This document shows positions 46,139 to 59,100 of a DNA stretch of 64,000 nucleotides, piece after piece. The stretch covers positions 22,867,063-22,931,062 of the forward strand of contig NC_135998.1 of the NCBI RefSeq assembly GCF_048128805.1, in the 5' to 3' direction. Origin of the DNA: Centroberyx gerrardi (taxonomy: Eukaryota; Chordata; Actinopteri; Beryciformes; Berycidae). The notes under the pieces are model-generated. The model did not search any database and had not been told where the DNA came from. It was given only the letters and a program-made list of their open reading frames with translations. Made by a program: the position numbers and the translations under genes. Each line of letters starts with the position of its first letter. Positions within the stretch are counted from its first letter, which is position 1.

Positions 46139-49100
46139 TCACTGAAGTTTTGTTCCAAGCTTTCTTTGTCTGTTCCTGGAAGAGAAGAAAAACAATTCTG
46201 AACACGCAACAATTGTAAACATAATCATGGTGATAAATGTAATATAGTGCGTGATATAACAGCACTCCTTAACCCCACCTGCTTCCACCAAACCAGTATC
46301 TTACCTTGCCTCTGATCTGGTCACTGTATACTCAAACCATAAGATGTTGGGGATCAGGCTTGTGTCTCGCACCAGAAAGTACTCCGATACTGGCCTATCA
46401 GTTGTGAAAAGGTAATCGACAGGACAGAATGTTAGAGAAAACATATGAGGGAAGTTTTATTTATTCAGTCATTTAATAATAATTTGTCTTTTCCCAGTGA
46501 CAAGAGGAGAAAGCAGGGAAAGGAGAGCACACAGGGCCTGAGCTTACACCACTCCTTACCATGCTGCTATCTTGGGGAATAACGGTGTCAGCACCTCTTG
46601 CGTGATGAAAAACCAGATTATGCCGATAGCACTACCGGCCACTCCGCCGTAGAATACCTGACTCCAAGAGTGATACAACAGGTAGACCCTGAGAACGAGA
46701 CAAAATCAGGTTTAAGCCAACACATCGGATGCATCGACTTTCAAACTGCATTACTGAAATGCCATTAGTGCCGAGTGCAAAGATGTAGTGGCAAATGAAC
46801 AGGCGGGTAAATCATGACCAGTCGATGACCATAAGGCAAACATCCACATATATATATTAAAAAAAAAAAGAACTATATTTTCAATGAAGCTTTAATGTTT
46901 TTTCCCTTAAACGACCCTAAAAATTCATAGTATACATTATACAAAATATTATCAAAGACTTACGTCAACCTAAAAGATTACAAAGGTGGGCAAAGTGAAA
47001 TTAGGTGGGTTTACCCTCCACTACATCCCTGGTTGAATGTGCGCCTGAGCATGTACTGCAGTATTCGCTATCATTCGAACATGTATTCATCAGTGACTCC
47101 TTGAATAGTTCCCAAACATCACCTGTGCAGAGTGCCTTTACTCTCCCTCACACACTGTCTGCAATCTGAGTTAATGGACTAAATGATCACCTTACTTTTC
47201 CGTCCACTCCACACAATTTCACAATTGCAGAATATTTCACAGAAAACAGGCTGCATAATGAAAAATAGGCTTCACCTCCAAAAAAGAAAAAACAGAATTA
47301 ATAGAGTAATGCCTGGGGAAGGACACTCAAAACACACTGGATTCACCCATCACCCTTGTTATGACAGTGAAGGACAGCTGAGCTTGTCTTTTTTCACTCA
47401 GCCTTCCTATAGATCCCATCAAACCAAAGTTAAGAAATTTTACTGGCGAGTTTTTTTATTCACGAAAGTCTATGGCTGTTGAAGCAGAGGTGACCACATT
47501 TTTAATATTCACAATATAACGTGCTGGGTAGCAAACTCCCTGGATGTAGGCAGGCTCTTACCCTCTGCTGTCAAACGAGTTGAGTACAGCTTAACGGTAG
47601 CTGCACTGTACTATCTGTCTTGTTAAAACCCAGATGTTACAATTTGTATGTATGAATGCACGGGGAGTGCATTTTCTGCTTTGGTTGACTAACAGGGCTT
47701 ATTTTCCCTAAGCTAAGTCAACAGAAATGAGATTTAAGACTAGTTTTAGTGTCTGGAATATTGGAGAAAATACAACAGTTCACCTCTGATATTAGGATTT
47801 TTTTTTTGTTTTTACTGCGGGGACCACGTCCTTACCTGCTGTATGAGACTGATAAGGCCATGCCCAACAGGATGATGGACAGTATGTGTCTCCACAGCAG
47901 GTCCACACAACGAGCATTGTTCGTTTGATGCATTCTAAACAGAGAGGAGAAAGTGAGTTCACACCATGGCATCGACTTCATGTGATGTTGGGAGTGAAAA
48001 CGCCTTGACAGTGTAAGAAAGATGACTTCAACATGTTATGTAATCAATTATGCGTAAGCTGTGGGGGTATGCAGTGAATTTTGGAAAAAAATAAAATAAA
48101 ATAAACATGAAACACGTATGTCATGACCTCTTAAGTTATTCGGTATGGGTATAGGTTCAGTATGATCAATTAAGTTTGTTTCAGGGTAGACTGCAGAAAT
48201 TAATAAAATATTATACTTTATCATTTTGAGTCTTTGAGCTTTGCTATAGAGCCCTATAGACTTTAGTTCGTAGTTAGTATGCTTCTACTAATTTTACGGT
48301 TGGATGCCCCCAGCTTTCAATCGCCCCAAACTGTAAGAAGAATGAAGCTCACCTTAAATAAAGGAAAAGAAAGAAGTAAACAACAAAGAACCAGATGAGC
48401 TGGGAATGACTGGAGGGCATCCCATACTCTGTGTTCAATGTTGAATGAGCCCCTGCAAAAAGACAGAACTTTATATTAGGGGAGTAAGATTAAGTAATAT
48501 ACAATATGTAGTTCTTGTTACTTGGTTAATATAAATTTGTAACCATGTATTTCATGCACAATAGGGATAAATACACAAGTCTAGAATGCACTCAGCCTCT
48601 TGCCCCCAGACACACACACACACATCTTGTTACTTTATTCACCTGCACATGGGCGTGGCTCTCTAAGAATGTGCTTCAGCAGCCAGTTCACCCCTTCGTT
48701 CAGGATGAGCCCACCAAAGAATGAAATCTAAAAAATAAAAAAAACACAGGTCAAAATGAATATGTGTTCTCTACCCAGCACAACACAGAGAGGTTACAAA
48801 ATCTGGCCTACTTGATGCCACTCTTCAGGCTCAGTCATACAACAGGCATGATCAACAACTGAGCAAGTTGGAGACTGGCCTAATGTGATGCTCCTTAATT
48901 CACCAAGTTCACAGTTCGTGGACATCACTTACCGTGTGCAGTTCCCGTTTGAACACTATGAGCGTAACAAAACCCACAAGAATTGCTATGGGTAGGAGAC
49001 TGATGTAAGCCAGCACTTGTCCCGTTAGATCATCTAAAAACAATACAACACAAAAACAATACTTTTGTTAGGGAACACCATAAACCCCCCCATCAAAAAA

Positions 49101-49857
49101 CTCAAAACATCACCTCACTCAACATCACATCACCTATGGGCTTTTGCTGGAGAGAGTAACTATTTAAGCCTGTGGTGTGCAGTCAGACAGTGATTCTGGA
49201 TTATCAATGTATTGGGGAATCTTTAACTTTGGGTACAGGTAGCAAGCTGGTGTAGCAAAACAAGCCATTCCCTAATAGGCCACACCATTTGAGCCAGTTC
49301 AGACCCTCCTAGGTGCACTGTCTGTGGCTTATGCTACACAAACCAGTGTCAAACCAGGCCAAGAAGCTACTACGTTAGCTTCAGTTTTACATGCCTTTTA
49401 GACGGAAGAGCTACTTTCAACGCACTTATAAAAAACATTTTCATGTCTACAATGCTTGAATTTCGTTGCGTATTTCTTACAACAAACTGGGAAACCACCA
49501 ATTCACAAAATGTCAATGCCGATATTAAGCTAGCTAGCTAGCTAGCTGGCTAGCCATCATTGTGGACATTTTACCAACTGCGCATGCGGCAGTGTCTCAC
49601 AATTTCGCAGTCGGGGTTACATTCCCTGCTGTGCTCAGGATTTTGCAGCATCTCATTATTTGGCAATGTTACCGACGGCCGTGTCCATTCAGTAGCAAGA
49701 AAACACACATCTCGAAGATCACGAAGCGTATGGTCATGAGTACAGCGGCAGTAGTCAGAGAAAGAGGTTGAGTTTACGTACCCTCGGGGAACTCTACGTG
49801 TGTTAGAGATATTGACCGCCATCGAGGTGGTGCCGAGCACTGCTCCTCCAACGCCAT
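46139..49857 (-). CDS. DOLPP1: Dolichyldiphosphatase 1 (complete, 8 exons)
   Basis: ER membrane enzyme that removes phosphate from dolichyl pyrophosphate on the lumenal side, recycling the carrier for N-glycosylation. Coding exons (minus): 49782-49857, 48933-49033, 48643-48727, 48353-48452, 47836-47934, 46560-46688, 46305-46394, 46139-46175. All junctions are GT-AG and in phase, giving 238 aa, the length of the human protein. It begins [13 protein letters not shown] and ends [14 protein letters not shown]2-superfamily motifs are present: K-x6-RP in [13 protein letters not shown] in YGMPSSHSQ, and SR-x5-H in [12 protein letters not shown]. Hydrophobic segments include [15 protein letters not shown] and [16 protein letters not shown] partial copy of exons 3-4 lies at 5292-5953. 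The neighbour upstream is MIGA2, as in human 9q34.11. Confidence 0.97.
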
Positions 49858-52800
49858 CTTACCCGGACACAACCGGGCAATCACAATGAAACGCCCAAGA
49901 CATGTGCTGAACCAATGGTGAGCGGAGCTCTCTTTTCAAACACGCTCCAGCAGCGGAGGTGTCATCCAATCGCAGGCAGAGACTGGAAATGAGATATTTT
50001 GCTCATAGAGAAGAATTACTGAATGAACAAAGATAGAAGTAGCGGACTGAAATCAAAGCGGCAAAATGCGCTCATTCAAAAGGCAGCTGGTAATTATATT
50101 ACAACTGTCAGATGCTCACCAATTTTTATTTATCAAAGGCTGCCTAACTGAAGTCAGTGGCTAAATTCCTTTCCATTGGGGACATCATACCTGATGTCCA
50201 GGGCGCTCTGCAGTGAGTCAATTTATCAATTCATTGTATTTACCTTTTCAATTATCTGTAACGCCACCTTCTTTACTGCTGAAATTTCTGCCACAGTAAA
50301 AACTGCACTGGTGGAGTGCTTCCACCCACAGAAGGTTAGGGTGAACTACACCTTTTTGTAACACTAATATACAGGTATGCTGCTGCCTAATAAATCACCT
50401 GAAATAAACAGAAGCCTTTGTATGAGGTTTTCAGTAAAGTTTGACCATAATCATAGCATCTGTTTCTTCAAATTTCAATATTGCAGATAGCTAGTCTTTG
50501 CCATTGTCAGTGTCATAAAAAAGTCAATTTCATGCTGCAGTGCAATAACACCAGTTCCAAATAAATATTAAAACATAAAAGTACAGCAATATGACCTTAA
50601 AAATCACATAGCACAAAACATCAAAACAATAAACAAACAAAAAAGGCAATAAAAACAGAAAACCTTATCAATTGTAATTTAAGATTATATTTGCTTAACT
50701 AACCTGAGACTGGCTTGCTGCCATGGTGACATTTTTGAGAAAGAGATGAAAGGATGAGTGTTCATGGAGAGGGAAAGTTGCAACTAATGCCCCTCTGTTA
50801 GAAGTAATCTCTGTTACTTTTTTTCAATCACAAAATAATTTCTAATGAACAATTATCTGCGTAAACCGTACCAGAGCAGACATTTTTTAAAATACTGATT
50901 ACACAATGGAACATAAAATACACAGAATAAGAGCGCTTGGATGAAGTCTGGATCCGTCAGCTTGGTCACCATTGTCAATGTCGTCATCAGGGTCATCAAA
51001 AGAAAGAGGTAGGAGACGCCTCCATACACACAGCAGATGAACTCAGTCGTTTCCACTCAAACAGACATGACCGACATGGATGGATAGGTGCACACAGACT
51101 GGGAAACAAACAGGACACTTTGTGCATTCATGTTCTATATTTAGAATTTTATTTTTAGATTTATCAGAAAAACAAATTTCCTACTTGGAAATTTCACATG
51201 AACAAATTTCAGAAACTCAGAGAAAATTTTGCTACCCAAGTTTCCGAGTTATGACACAGTGGTGACCTTTAACCTTTTCAACAAGGCGAAAAACTCAAGT
51301 TTTGTGTCAGTCATCAGTAAGAAAACACATACATATTCAAGATTCAAGAAAACTTTATTGTCCATTATTGCAAGCAGCATGGAAATTTCTCTGGTTACAT
51401 TGTTTTGTTTTGTTGTTATTTGCTAGGCGATGGGTAATAGAGATGCCGGGAACTCGCTCCGATAACCCCTCTTCAAATTGGTCCATCTTGGATGACTTGT
51501 ATAGAACAGACATGAGGTAATATTTTCACTGAAAATCCCGCCTCACCTCTTTGACAAGCCAATCAACATATCAGCAGTGTCTGTGCCCCTGGTGTGTAGT
51601 TGTGCATGGCAGCTCTGCAGACTCTCTGTGACCCTCTGCAGGGCTGCAGCCACCCTGCATGGCTCTGTGACCACTGTTACTGCTCAAATATGAATTAAGC
51701 TTAAGTCAGGGAGAAGCTGTTTCAGGTATTCGTGGGGATGGGATCTAAAAGGCTGATTACCTTTTCATCTGACTAATTTGCTTGCTAGCTTGATGATCTT
51801 GGTCCGAATGGAAGTATTTCCTTTCCTGTTCTGTGTATTTTTCTTCTTTTATTTTCTTTTGAAAGACTGATCTTGGATCTTTACAAAGTATTAGCCACCT
51901 ATTCTCTCTTTGCCCATCAGTTTCAACCACTAAATTTAGATATCATAGCCAGCTTGGAGACATCATGCGGTGAAATATGTAAATGTGAGTAAAATGTGAG
52001 AGACTATCTGGTCTGACTGGATCGAAATGCCTTGTAATGTCATCACCTGCCAGGGATGCAACACTATTCAATCACAGACTTAGTGAATAGTTAATCTGAA
52101 ATCTGATGTTTTGTATCATTCATTTAAAAATGTTTAATATCCAAAAGGAAATAAAAGGATTAAAAAGTCCATAGCCAGACCCAGGCAAGCCTTAAAAATA
52201 ATCACTGAAATCTTGAAATTAATTCTAATATTTTACAGGTAGCCGGTGCAGAGATGCTAAAGTGCTTTCATTGTGTCCCTTGGTTCTGGTTAAACCAGCA
52301 TTTTATTGGGGGTAGAGAGTTGCATTTATCTGCATGAGAAGAAACAAACATATATGACTTCTCCAGATTGTCTCAGAATAAAAATGCCTTCATAATGGCT
52401 TCATAAAAAGCATTCAGAATTACACTGATTGGCCCAAGGGGGAACTACAGTTACAGCTCATAACAAGGTGACATATTTGTGTCTACATCATTTGCCTTGC
52501 TTCGAGTCAGACTTTTTTTTCCATTTAAACTGACCAATAGAGTTAAGAACAGCCAAGCAAGTATAGCTGAAAAGACGGAATAGCTCTTCTTGTGTTGAAG
52601 AAATGCCATTTAACTATAATAACAAGTTGTATCTGTGTAATTGGAAAGTTAGATTGATTCCTGGTGGAACATGGAAATGTAAAGAGCCATCATCTGTTGG
52701 GAAAAGGCATAATGAACATACTTTAATAAGAAAAAAAAACATGTAATATGCAGAATCAAAATCAATTTACAGTTTGTGCTGGCATTGTAATTTCACAATA

Positions 52801-55800
52801 GAAAAGACAAAAGGCATGAAGAGGACACTTATCGTGTACAGCGGTGATTTTCATACATAAAAATACATATTCTATCATTCTTTCCCTGTTTTGGCCATCT
52901 GAAATCCTTGTGAATCTATAATCTATTGAGTGTATGCTTTGTAGGAGAGTCCATGCCTGAATTTAGGTTCAAATGAGCAGTAAGGTACTAAATAGATAAA
53001 GCCAAATGCACCACTTTCTTTATAATTATTTTCTTTAAAATATTTCTATTTGGGATTTTCAAAACTAATGACACCTAGGACTGAGTCTGAGTCTAAACAT
53101 TCCACTTCTATATTCATCGATGCAATCCAAAGAATCTACAGCGTTCACATGCAAAGGGTGCTGAAGGAATAAATCTCTGATTATCTATTCTCAGGGCATT
53201 CTACACAGGAAAAGTAAACCAATCTTTCAATACAAGACTAAACATTAGCATTTTGCAGTGATTGCATTTACCTGTATGATACATACTGATTGCAAATATA
53301 CTTGATATTCTACAGTAACAGGATTCAACAATGGGGAAATGTTTTTAAGCAGTTGATCAGGGATTAGACAAAATCCAGTCAAAAGCTCTATAGTTTAAAT
53401 TTGGAGAAACTGAACATGTAGATGAGGGAGACTAAAACAATTTATAATAATCACAGTGGTGAAAACAACAGGATTTTGTCATGTATGCTGCTATCTATTT
53501 ATACTTTTCATTACACTTTTTCTCTGAGAAATATATTTTTTCCACTGTACAGCATTTATATTCTATATTTTCAATAATATCTCATTTCTATGATGTGATA
53601 AATAATTCAAATATTGAATCAGTCAAATGTTGCCAACTGATTTGATTATAAAAAGGGTTGAGACATTCCTAGATCTTTCTTTTTATCTGATAAAAGTGCA
53701 AAAAGCAAAACAAAAAACCAAAACAATCAACTGCAGATCTGTCATGTACCAAAAAACAAAGCTAATTTTCTGTAATGGTGATAGAAAGGCTCCATTTACA
53801 GTTGTAAGTTATGGTTCATGTTTGACAGAAACAGAAATATGCCTACAGTACTGACTTTGAAGACACCATTACACAGCCAGTATAGTTAAAAAGCACACAG
53901 TACAGTGGTATTCCAACATGTTAGCCAAAACCACATTTCTGAGGATGAGCTAAGAGAAGTGTGGCTGTGAACATCTCTTCTGATTCAGAGGCATGTTGCA
54001 ACAGGAACAGGGTTTGGATTTTCAAGACCACAAAACACACACGTTTAGTATGAATAACAAAGATCTGACTTTTCTGCATATATGATAGGGTATTAAATCA
54101 AAAATTTCCCTAGAACTGTGAAACACAAAATGATTAGACTACAGAAAATGTCTTCCCTTCTCCCATTCACACACATGCATGCAAGCACAAGCATACTTCT
54201 ATTCCAGTTAATAATAAATCATCCTCTCCTCGTATTTCATTAAGTTAATTTAGTATTTGACAGTTTCCTATACAAACATAAACTATAGCCTGCATAACAC
54301 AGATCAGTAATGGAGTAATCCATTTTAGGACTGCAGAGGAAAACTCCTGGTAGCTTGGCATCTCGGTGCTCCTTCAGTGTCTCTGTGCTCCAACAACACC
54401 ACAATATTGGGCAAACGAAGACAACTCAGGGGTTATCAGTGCACTTCTTATGTAGGTTACAGCCTGACTGTACAATGCCCTGTCCTTCATGACTGACCTT
54501 CCTGACATCATAAATAAATGTAGCCAACTGTAAAACAACAACATCCACACTAAGACTACTAGATGGCACTGTTCCATTTAGAGATCCCTTCAATTGCAAG
54601 GTGGCTGAGCTGGGAAGATAGCAAGACAGACAAGAAACTGAGGAGACACATATAGTGATGGAGAATGTCCATTTGTGTTGCTAACCAAACAGTATATAAT
54701 ACTGAGACCGAGGGTTTTCAGAACGTCTCCAAAGGTGCTGGATGCTGTTGATGTCAGGTCAAGTGTGTGCACCCGATTCTGCCAATGAACGGGTGAAAAC
54801 AGCGGGTAGTTGGTGGGTTTTTTTTACGCACTTATCTTATACTGATTTACAGCCAGTGAGCAACACACTGACAATACAGTTATATGCACTTCATGCATTT
54901 CATTATTATTTCATAATTTTACTTATCACTCCCTGAAGCAGTAATTAAACTATTCATTATGTTGCTTTTCTGTTACACCTCCAAAATTGGCAATCACATG
55001 CTCTGTGTTGTGATGGTGTTTAAACGGGTGTTTCAGGACACTTGGAATTGTGTTATTTGCAGTGGAAAGATGTTTTTTTGTGCCTGTGCATAATTTACAA
55101 TTGACAATTGTCATCCTTTGCTCAATAAAAGCGAAGGGAATACTTTGATCCAGAGAGAGCAAACTTTTTTGCCATTTTGCATCTAGGCTGGCTCACTGCA
55201 TGCCCACTTCAACTGAGAAAACAGCAAGTAATGATTAAAACAAATTGTGGTATGGGGGTGGAATATAGTTACTGGATAATTCAACTTCAATTTGAGTACC
55301 ACATTACCACCCAACACTCATCTTGCATACCATGTCTTTTTCATTTAACACATTCTCTAGGATGTGCCACCTTTGCCTTCAACACCTGCCACCTTTGGAA
55401 TAAATACTCAAGATTAAAGAGGATTTAAGTACAATCAGTGTGGGGACAAAAGCATTAGGTCCTTCAGCAAATATCACTCAGTACAAATCTTCAGTTGGCT
55501 AAGGGTGTTAAAAATTATCCTGGTTTTAACAAACATCCTCACCCCTTTAATATAAAATATACAAATACACAATATCAACAGACTCTCACACCATTTCTCT
55601 TCACACAGGAACACAGGGAATAATGAACACTATGATTTCCAACCCAGGTCCAGAGGTGATGAATGGGAGGTTACAATGTAACCACTGCTCTCTGTATGAA
55701 GAGACTATTTCTCCACCATGTTACATATTCTACATGTACAGAGACTTGACCCGACGTGACCATTCTTCATATCAAGAATTCTCCAGTCAGCATACAATAG

Positions 55801-56195
55801 GTGCGTCTTAAAGAATCATGTCTCACCCAGCAAGGCAGAGACAAGTCCTCACACATATGGAATATGCAACTAGGTAGTCTCGGTACATGAGAGAGCATCC
55901 AATAACAAGGGAGAAATGGAATCATATTATCCAACCAGTTGTCTCCCACATTTATACAAGGTCCAATGACAGGTCTGATGAAAATATATCTTCTTACAAT
56001 AGTTGTGTTTGATGAACACAGATGAATCAGGTGATGATGCTGGTCCTCAGTCTACCACATGAGCTTGATTCAATCCAATATTACTATGGCTATAGAATAA
56101 ATGCTCAGCTGTAGTCCTTGTCCTTCTCCCCTGGCCAGCCCACTGTATTTGACCTGGCCTGTACGAGCCCAACGAAGCCCACAGAGACCCTAGTC
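49858..56195. other. DOLPP1 promoter side and MIGA2 3' UTR/intergenic DNA
   Basis: The first 130 bases after 49857 hold the DOLPP1 5' UTR and promoter, with an inverted CCAAT (ACCAATGG on the plus strand at about 49911). GCTAGCTAGC repeats lie near 49533-49555, in intron 1. The rest shows no exon I can support; the part next to 56196 is probably MIGA2 3' UTR. Confidence 0.4.
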
Positions 56196-59100
56196 TCAGT
56201 TGGGTCCTGAAGAGCCTCCCGTGTCTCTGGGCAGGGCTCCATTGAGCTCCAGAAGGCTATCAATTCCCAGATAGCCCAGCAAAATCTCACTACGGCGGTG
56301 GGAAAGGTTCAGGATGTCCTCAGCCAAGCATTGGGCAGTGGTGAAGCGAACCTTGTCGTGGTCAAACATATCCTTAAGGTACTGCACTATTTGTTGCTGA
56401 AGAGGAAAGGAGAGAAAGAAATTAGTACCATTTCTTTGGTTCATTACTGAGATTGGATTGCAGATGAGCTTTGGTTATAGAAAAATTCAGTGACATCAAT
56501 CTGGGATTTATTGCAAGGCAGTTTCAGGGATTAGAGTCCTGAAAAGATTAGTGAATCAGAAATTTAGACATCACTACAGTCACAACACAGTGATTAAATC
56601 TCTGTGTTTCGGGAGGGGACTAATGTAATTAGCAGCAAGTGCTGTCCAACAGTGTGACAAAATAAAAGCTTTTAAGTCCCATAGGCTCTCACCTTGAAGA
56701 TAGTGCACACTTCACTTAGGTGCTGCCTGGGTCCCAAGAACCCAAAAGCTAAAACTGGGCTCACATGCTCTGATATGGCATAGAAGTGGGAGATAAAACC
56801 ATCAGGAACCTATGGACGATAGAAAGTAAGAGAAAAAACTGTCATAATCCATCAGCAAAGATAGTAGAAAGGTACTTTCTGAGAAATAAGGAAGCAATAA
56901 AAACTCAAACTCACCATAAGAAGACGTCTTTTGGCTTTTAGAACAGACCAGCAGGCAGTAGCCAGAGCCTAATAGAAACACACAGACACACCTCTGTTAT
57001 TACAGTAACTTGTTTACTGGTGGCATGATCAAGGAGTTTGTGCGTGTATGTGCGTAAACTAACCGTCTCTTTAAAGCTGTCCGACAGCCAGCGGTTCCTT
57101 AACACAGCTACTACAGATGAGGGAGGGCTCTCTAGGTCTTCAAATGCGTCCATCAGGATGAAGTCCAACACAATGTCAAAAAAGTTCATAGAAACCACCT
57201 GCAGAAATCATGACACGAGGACACCAACAGTACATTGTATTAAACATGACAGCGATTCTATTTCCACATGAAAACAATCTTCCTTTTATTATTGTAATTG
57301 TGCCAAGGGTATCTTGAGTTTTCACAAGGGTTTATTAGAGTATAGCCTAATTATTATTATAGAGAAAAAAATCCCTTCAACCTCCTACCTTAGCTCTTAT
57401 ATTCTCTCTTACATGATCATTCAATGGTCACAGGAATAATTGAATAACCCTAGTACTCCTTGCTTTTGGTGACTTGTAATCTTCAAAATTATTTTTTTCT
57501 GAATTAATAAGGTGGAACAATTTCCAATCTGAGGTTGATGCCAAAATTCAAAAGCTATGTAAAAAGTGAAACTACTTAAATTGGACAGTGAACATATTTG
57601 TCCTACCTAATGAATCATGATCTCTGTCTGTTTGGGTGTTTAGGTTACATGGGAAAAGACATGATGATCTCAATAGTAATAGTAAGTTCTGCTCACTGCC
57701 ATGGTTTTTGTTGCGCAAGGGTACATCAAAATATTCCCAGAACATTCTGAGTTAGCGCAGACGACAAAAGCCAAAAGTGGAGAAGGAGTTGTTTACATGC
57801 CAGACTTACCCATTTAACTAAAGAGTAAGCCATCTTATCTGGGTTAAGATGATAACGTGAGCATACTCACGTTATTCTGAGTTATGGCATTTACTTATTG
57901 AGCAACTGGATTAAGAACTTGCATGTAAATGTAGCTGGGGATTCTGCCAACCCTCTTTTGCCCTTACCTAAGGGCAGAGGTGTCACACCTGCGCACTGAG
58001 TTTAAATGAGATTTGTGAACCCTTTATTATTATTATTCATGAAAGCACACACAGTATCTAACAATTATACCTTCATGCATGCTTATTAACAATGCAGATG
58101 TTGAAAAACAAAAGAAAGATGAGATTTAAAAAAACAAATGGCAGAATGATGGCATTTCTCACCCCTCGGCCCTCCAGCTCCATCTTGGTGATGGGCCATG
58201 TTTCCTCTCTCTGGGTGTAAAGGAGCATGTCCTCATAGCTCTCCAGGAAGGCTTTGGGATTCTGAGGTAGAGGGGAAAAACAACCGCCAGTTAGCTACAA
58301 TATGTCCACAAAAACATAACCAAAAATAACAACCTAATAATTGAGGATCCAAGTAAGAAGTTTTACCTTGTTTGCCTTAACCATTAACCCTGCAATCATT
58401 TGTTTCCCGGTCTCCATGAAAAATGTGCGGTGAGTTTCATCCAACAGCAGAACCTGAGCAAAGAAGACAAACAAACGAAAACAATTATATAAATATGTTC
58501 ATCCACTAAATAACACCATGAAGCCAAACTCTCCTCACCCAGTTACATATTGTACATACAGGGACTTCACCCTACTTAGCTTGGTGACATAAAGTGGATA
58601 TCAAAAGTTCCAAGTTTTTATTGCCTTGAGGCCTGAAATGAAAACCAATTAACTGATTTTTTCACTTTCATCTGGATATAGTAAACTGTTGATTTCAGGT
58701 GTAGGCCAATTAGCTTTGTGCATGCCTTGGAATGTGATTAGTTAACTTAAAGCATAACTCCAGCCATTTTCAACCTGGAGCCTATTTTACCAGTTGATTC
58801 TGACCAAAATCTGATCAACTGCTTCTGTAGTACTCTACTTAGTCTTGCTTGCCAGGGTGTTCGGCTCTCCAATACAGTCCTATAGGGCCAATAGAAACTC
58901 CAAAAATCAACCCTAAAAGCACCCAAGCAATGTTATAAGGTTAAATTTTAACCAGAATATTTTAATATTTTTACAAAATAAGCCATTACTATAAATTAAT
59001 GTTTAAATGGCTTGAACAGGGAACAATTATTTCATTATTAGTTGTACCTATACAGTCAATTACAAATGTGTGTTTCAATCTGATTGAAATGGGGTTATGT

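Noticed and set aside
50853..51056. Hydrophobic minus-strand ORF as a possible membrane-protein exon
   Set aside because: No donor or acceptor pair fits and I recognise no family.
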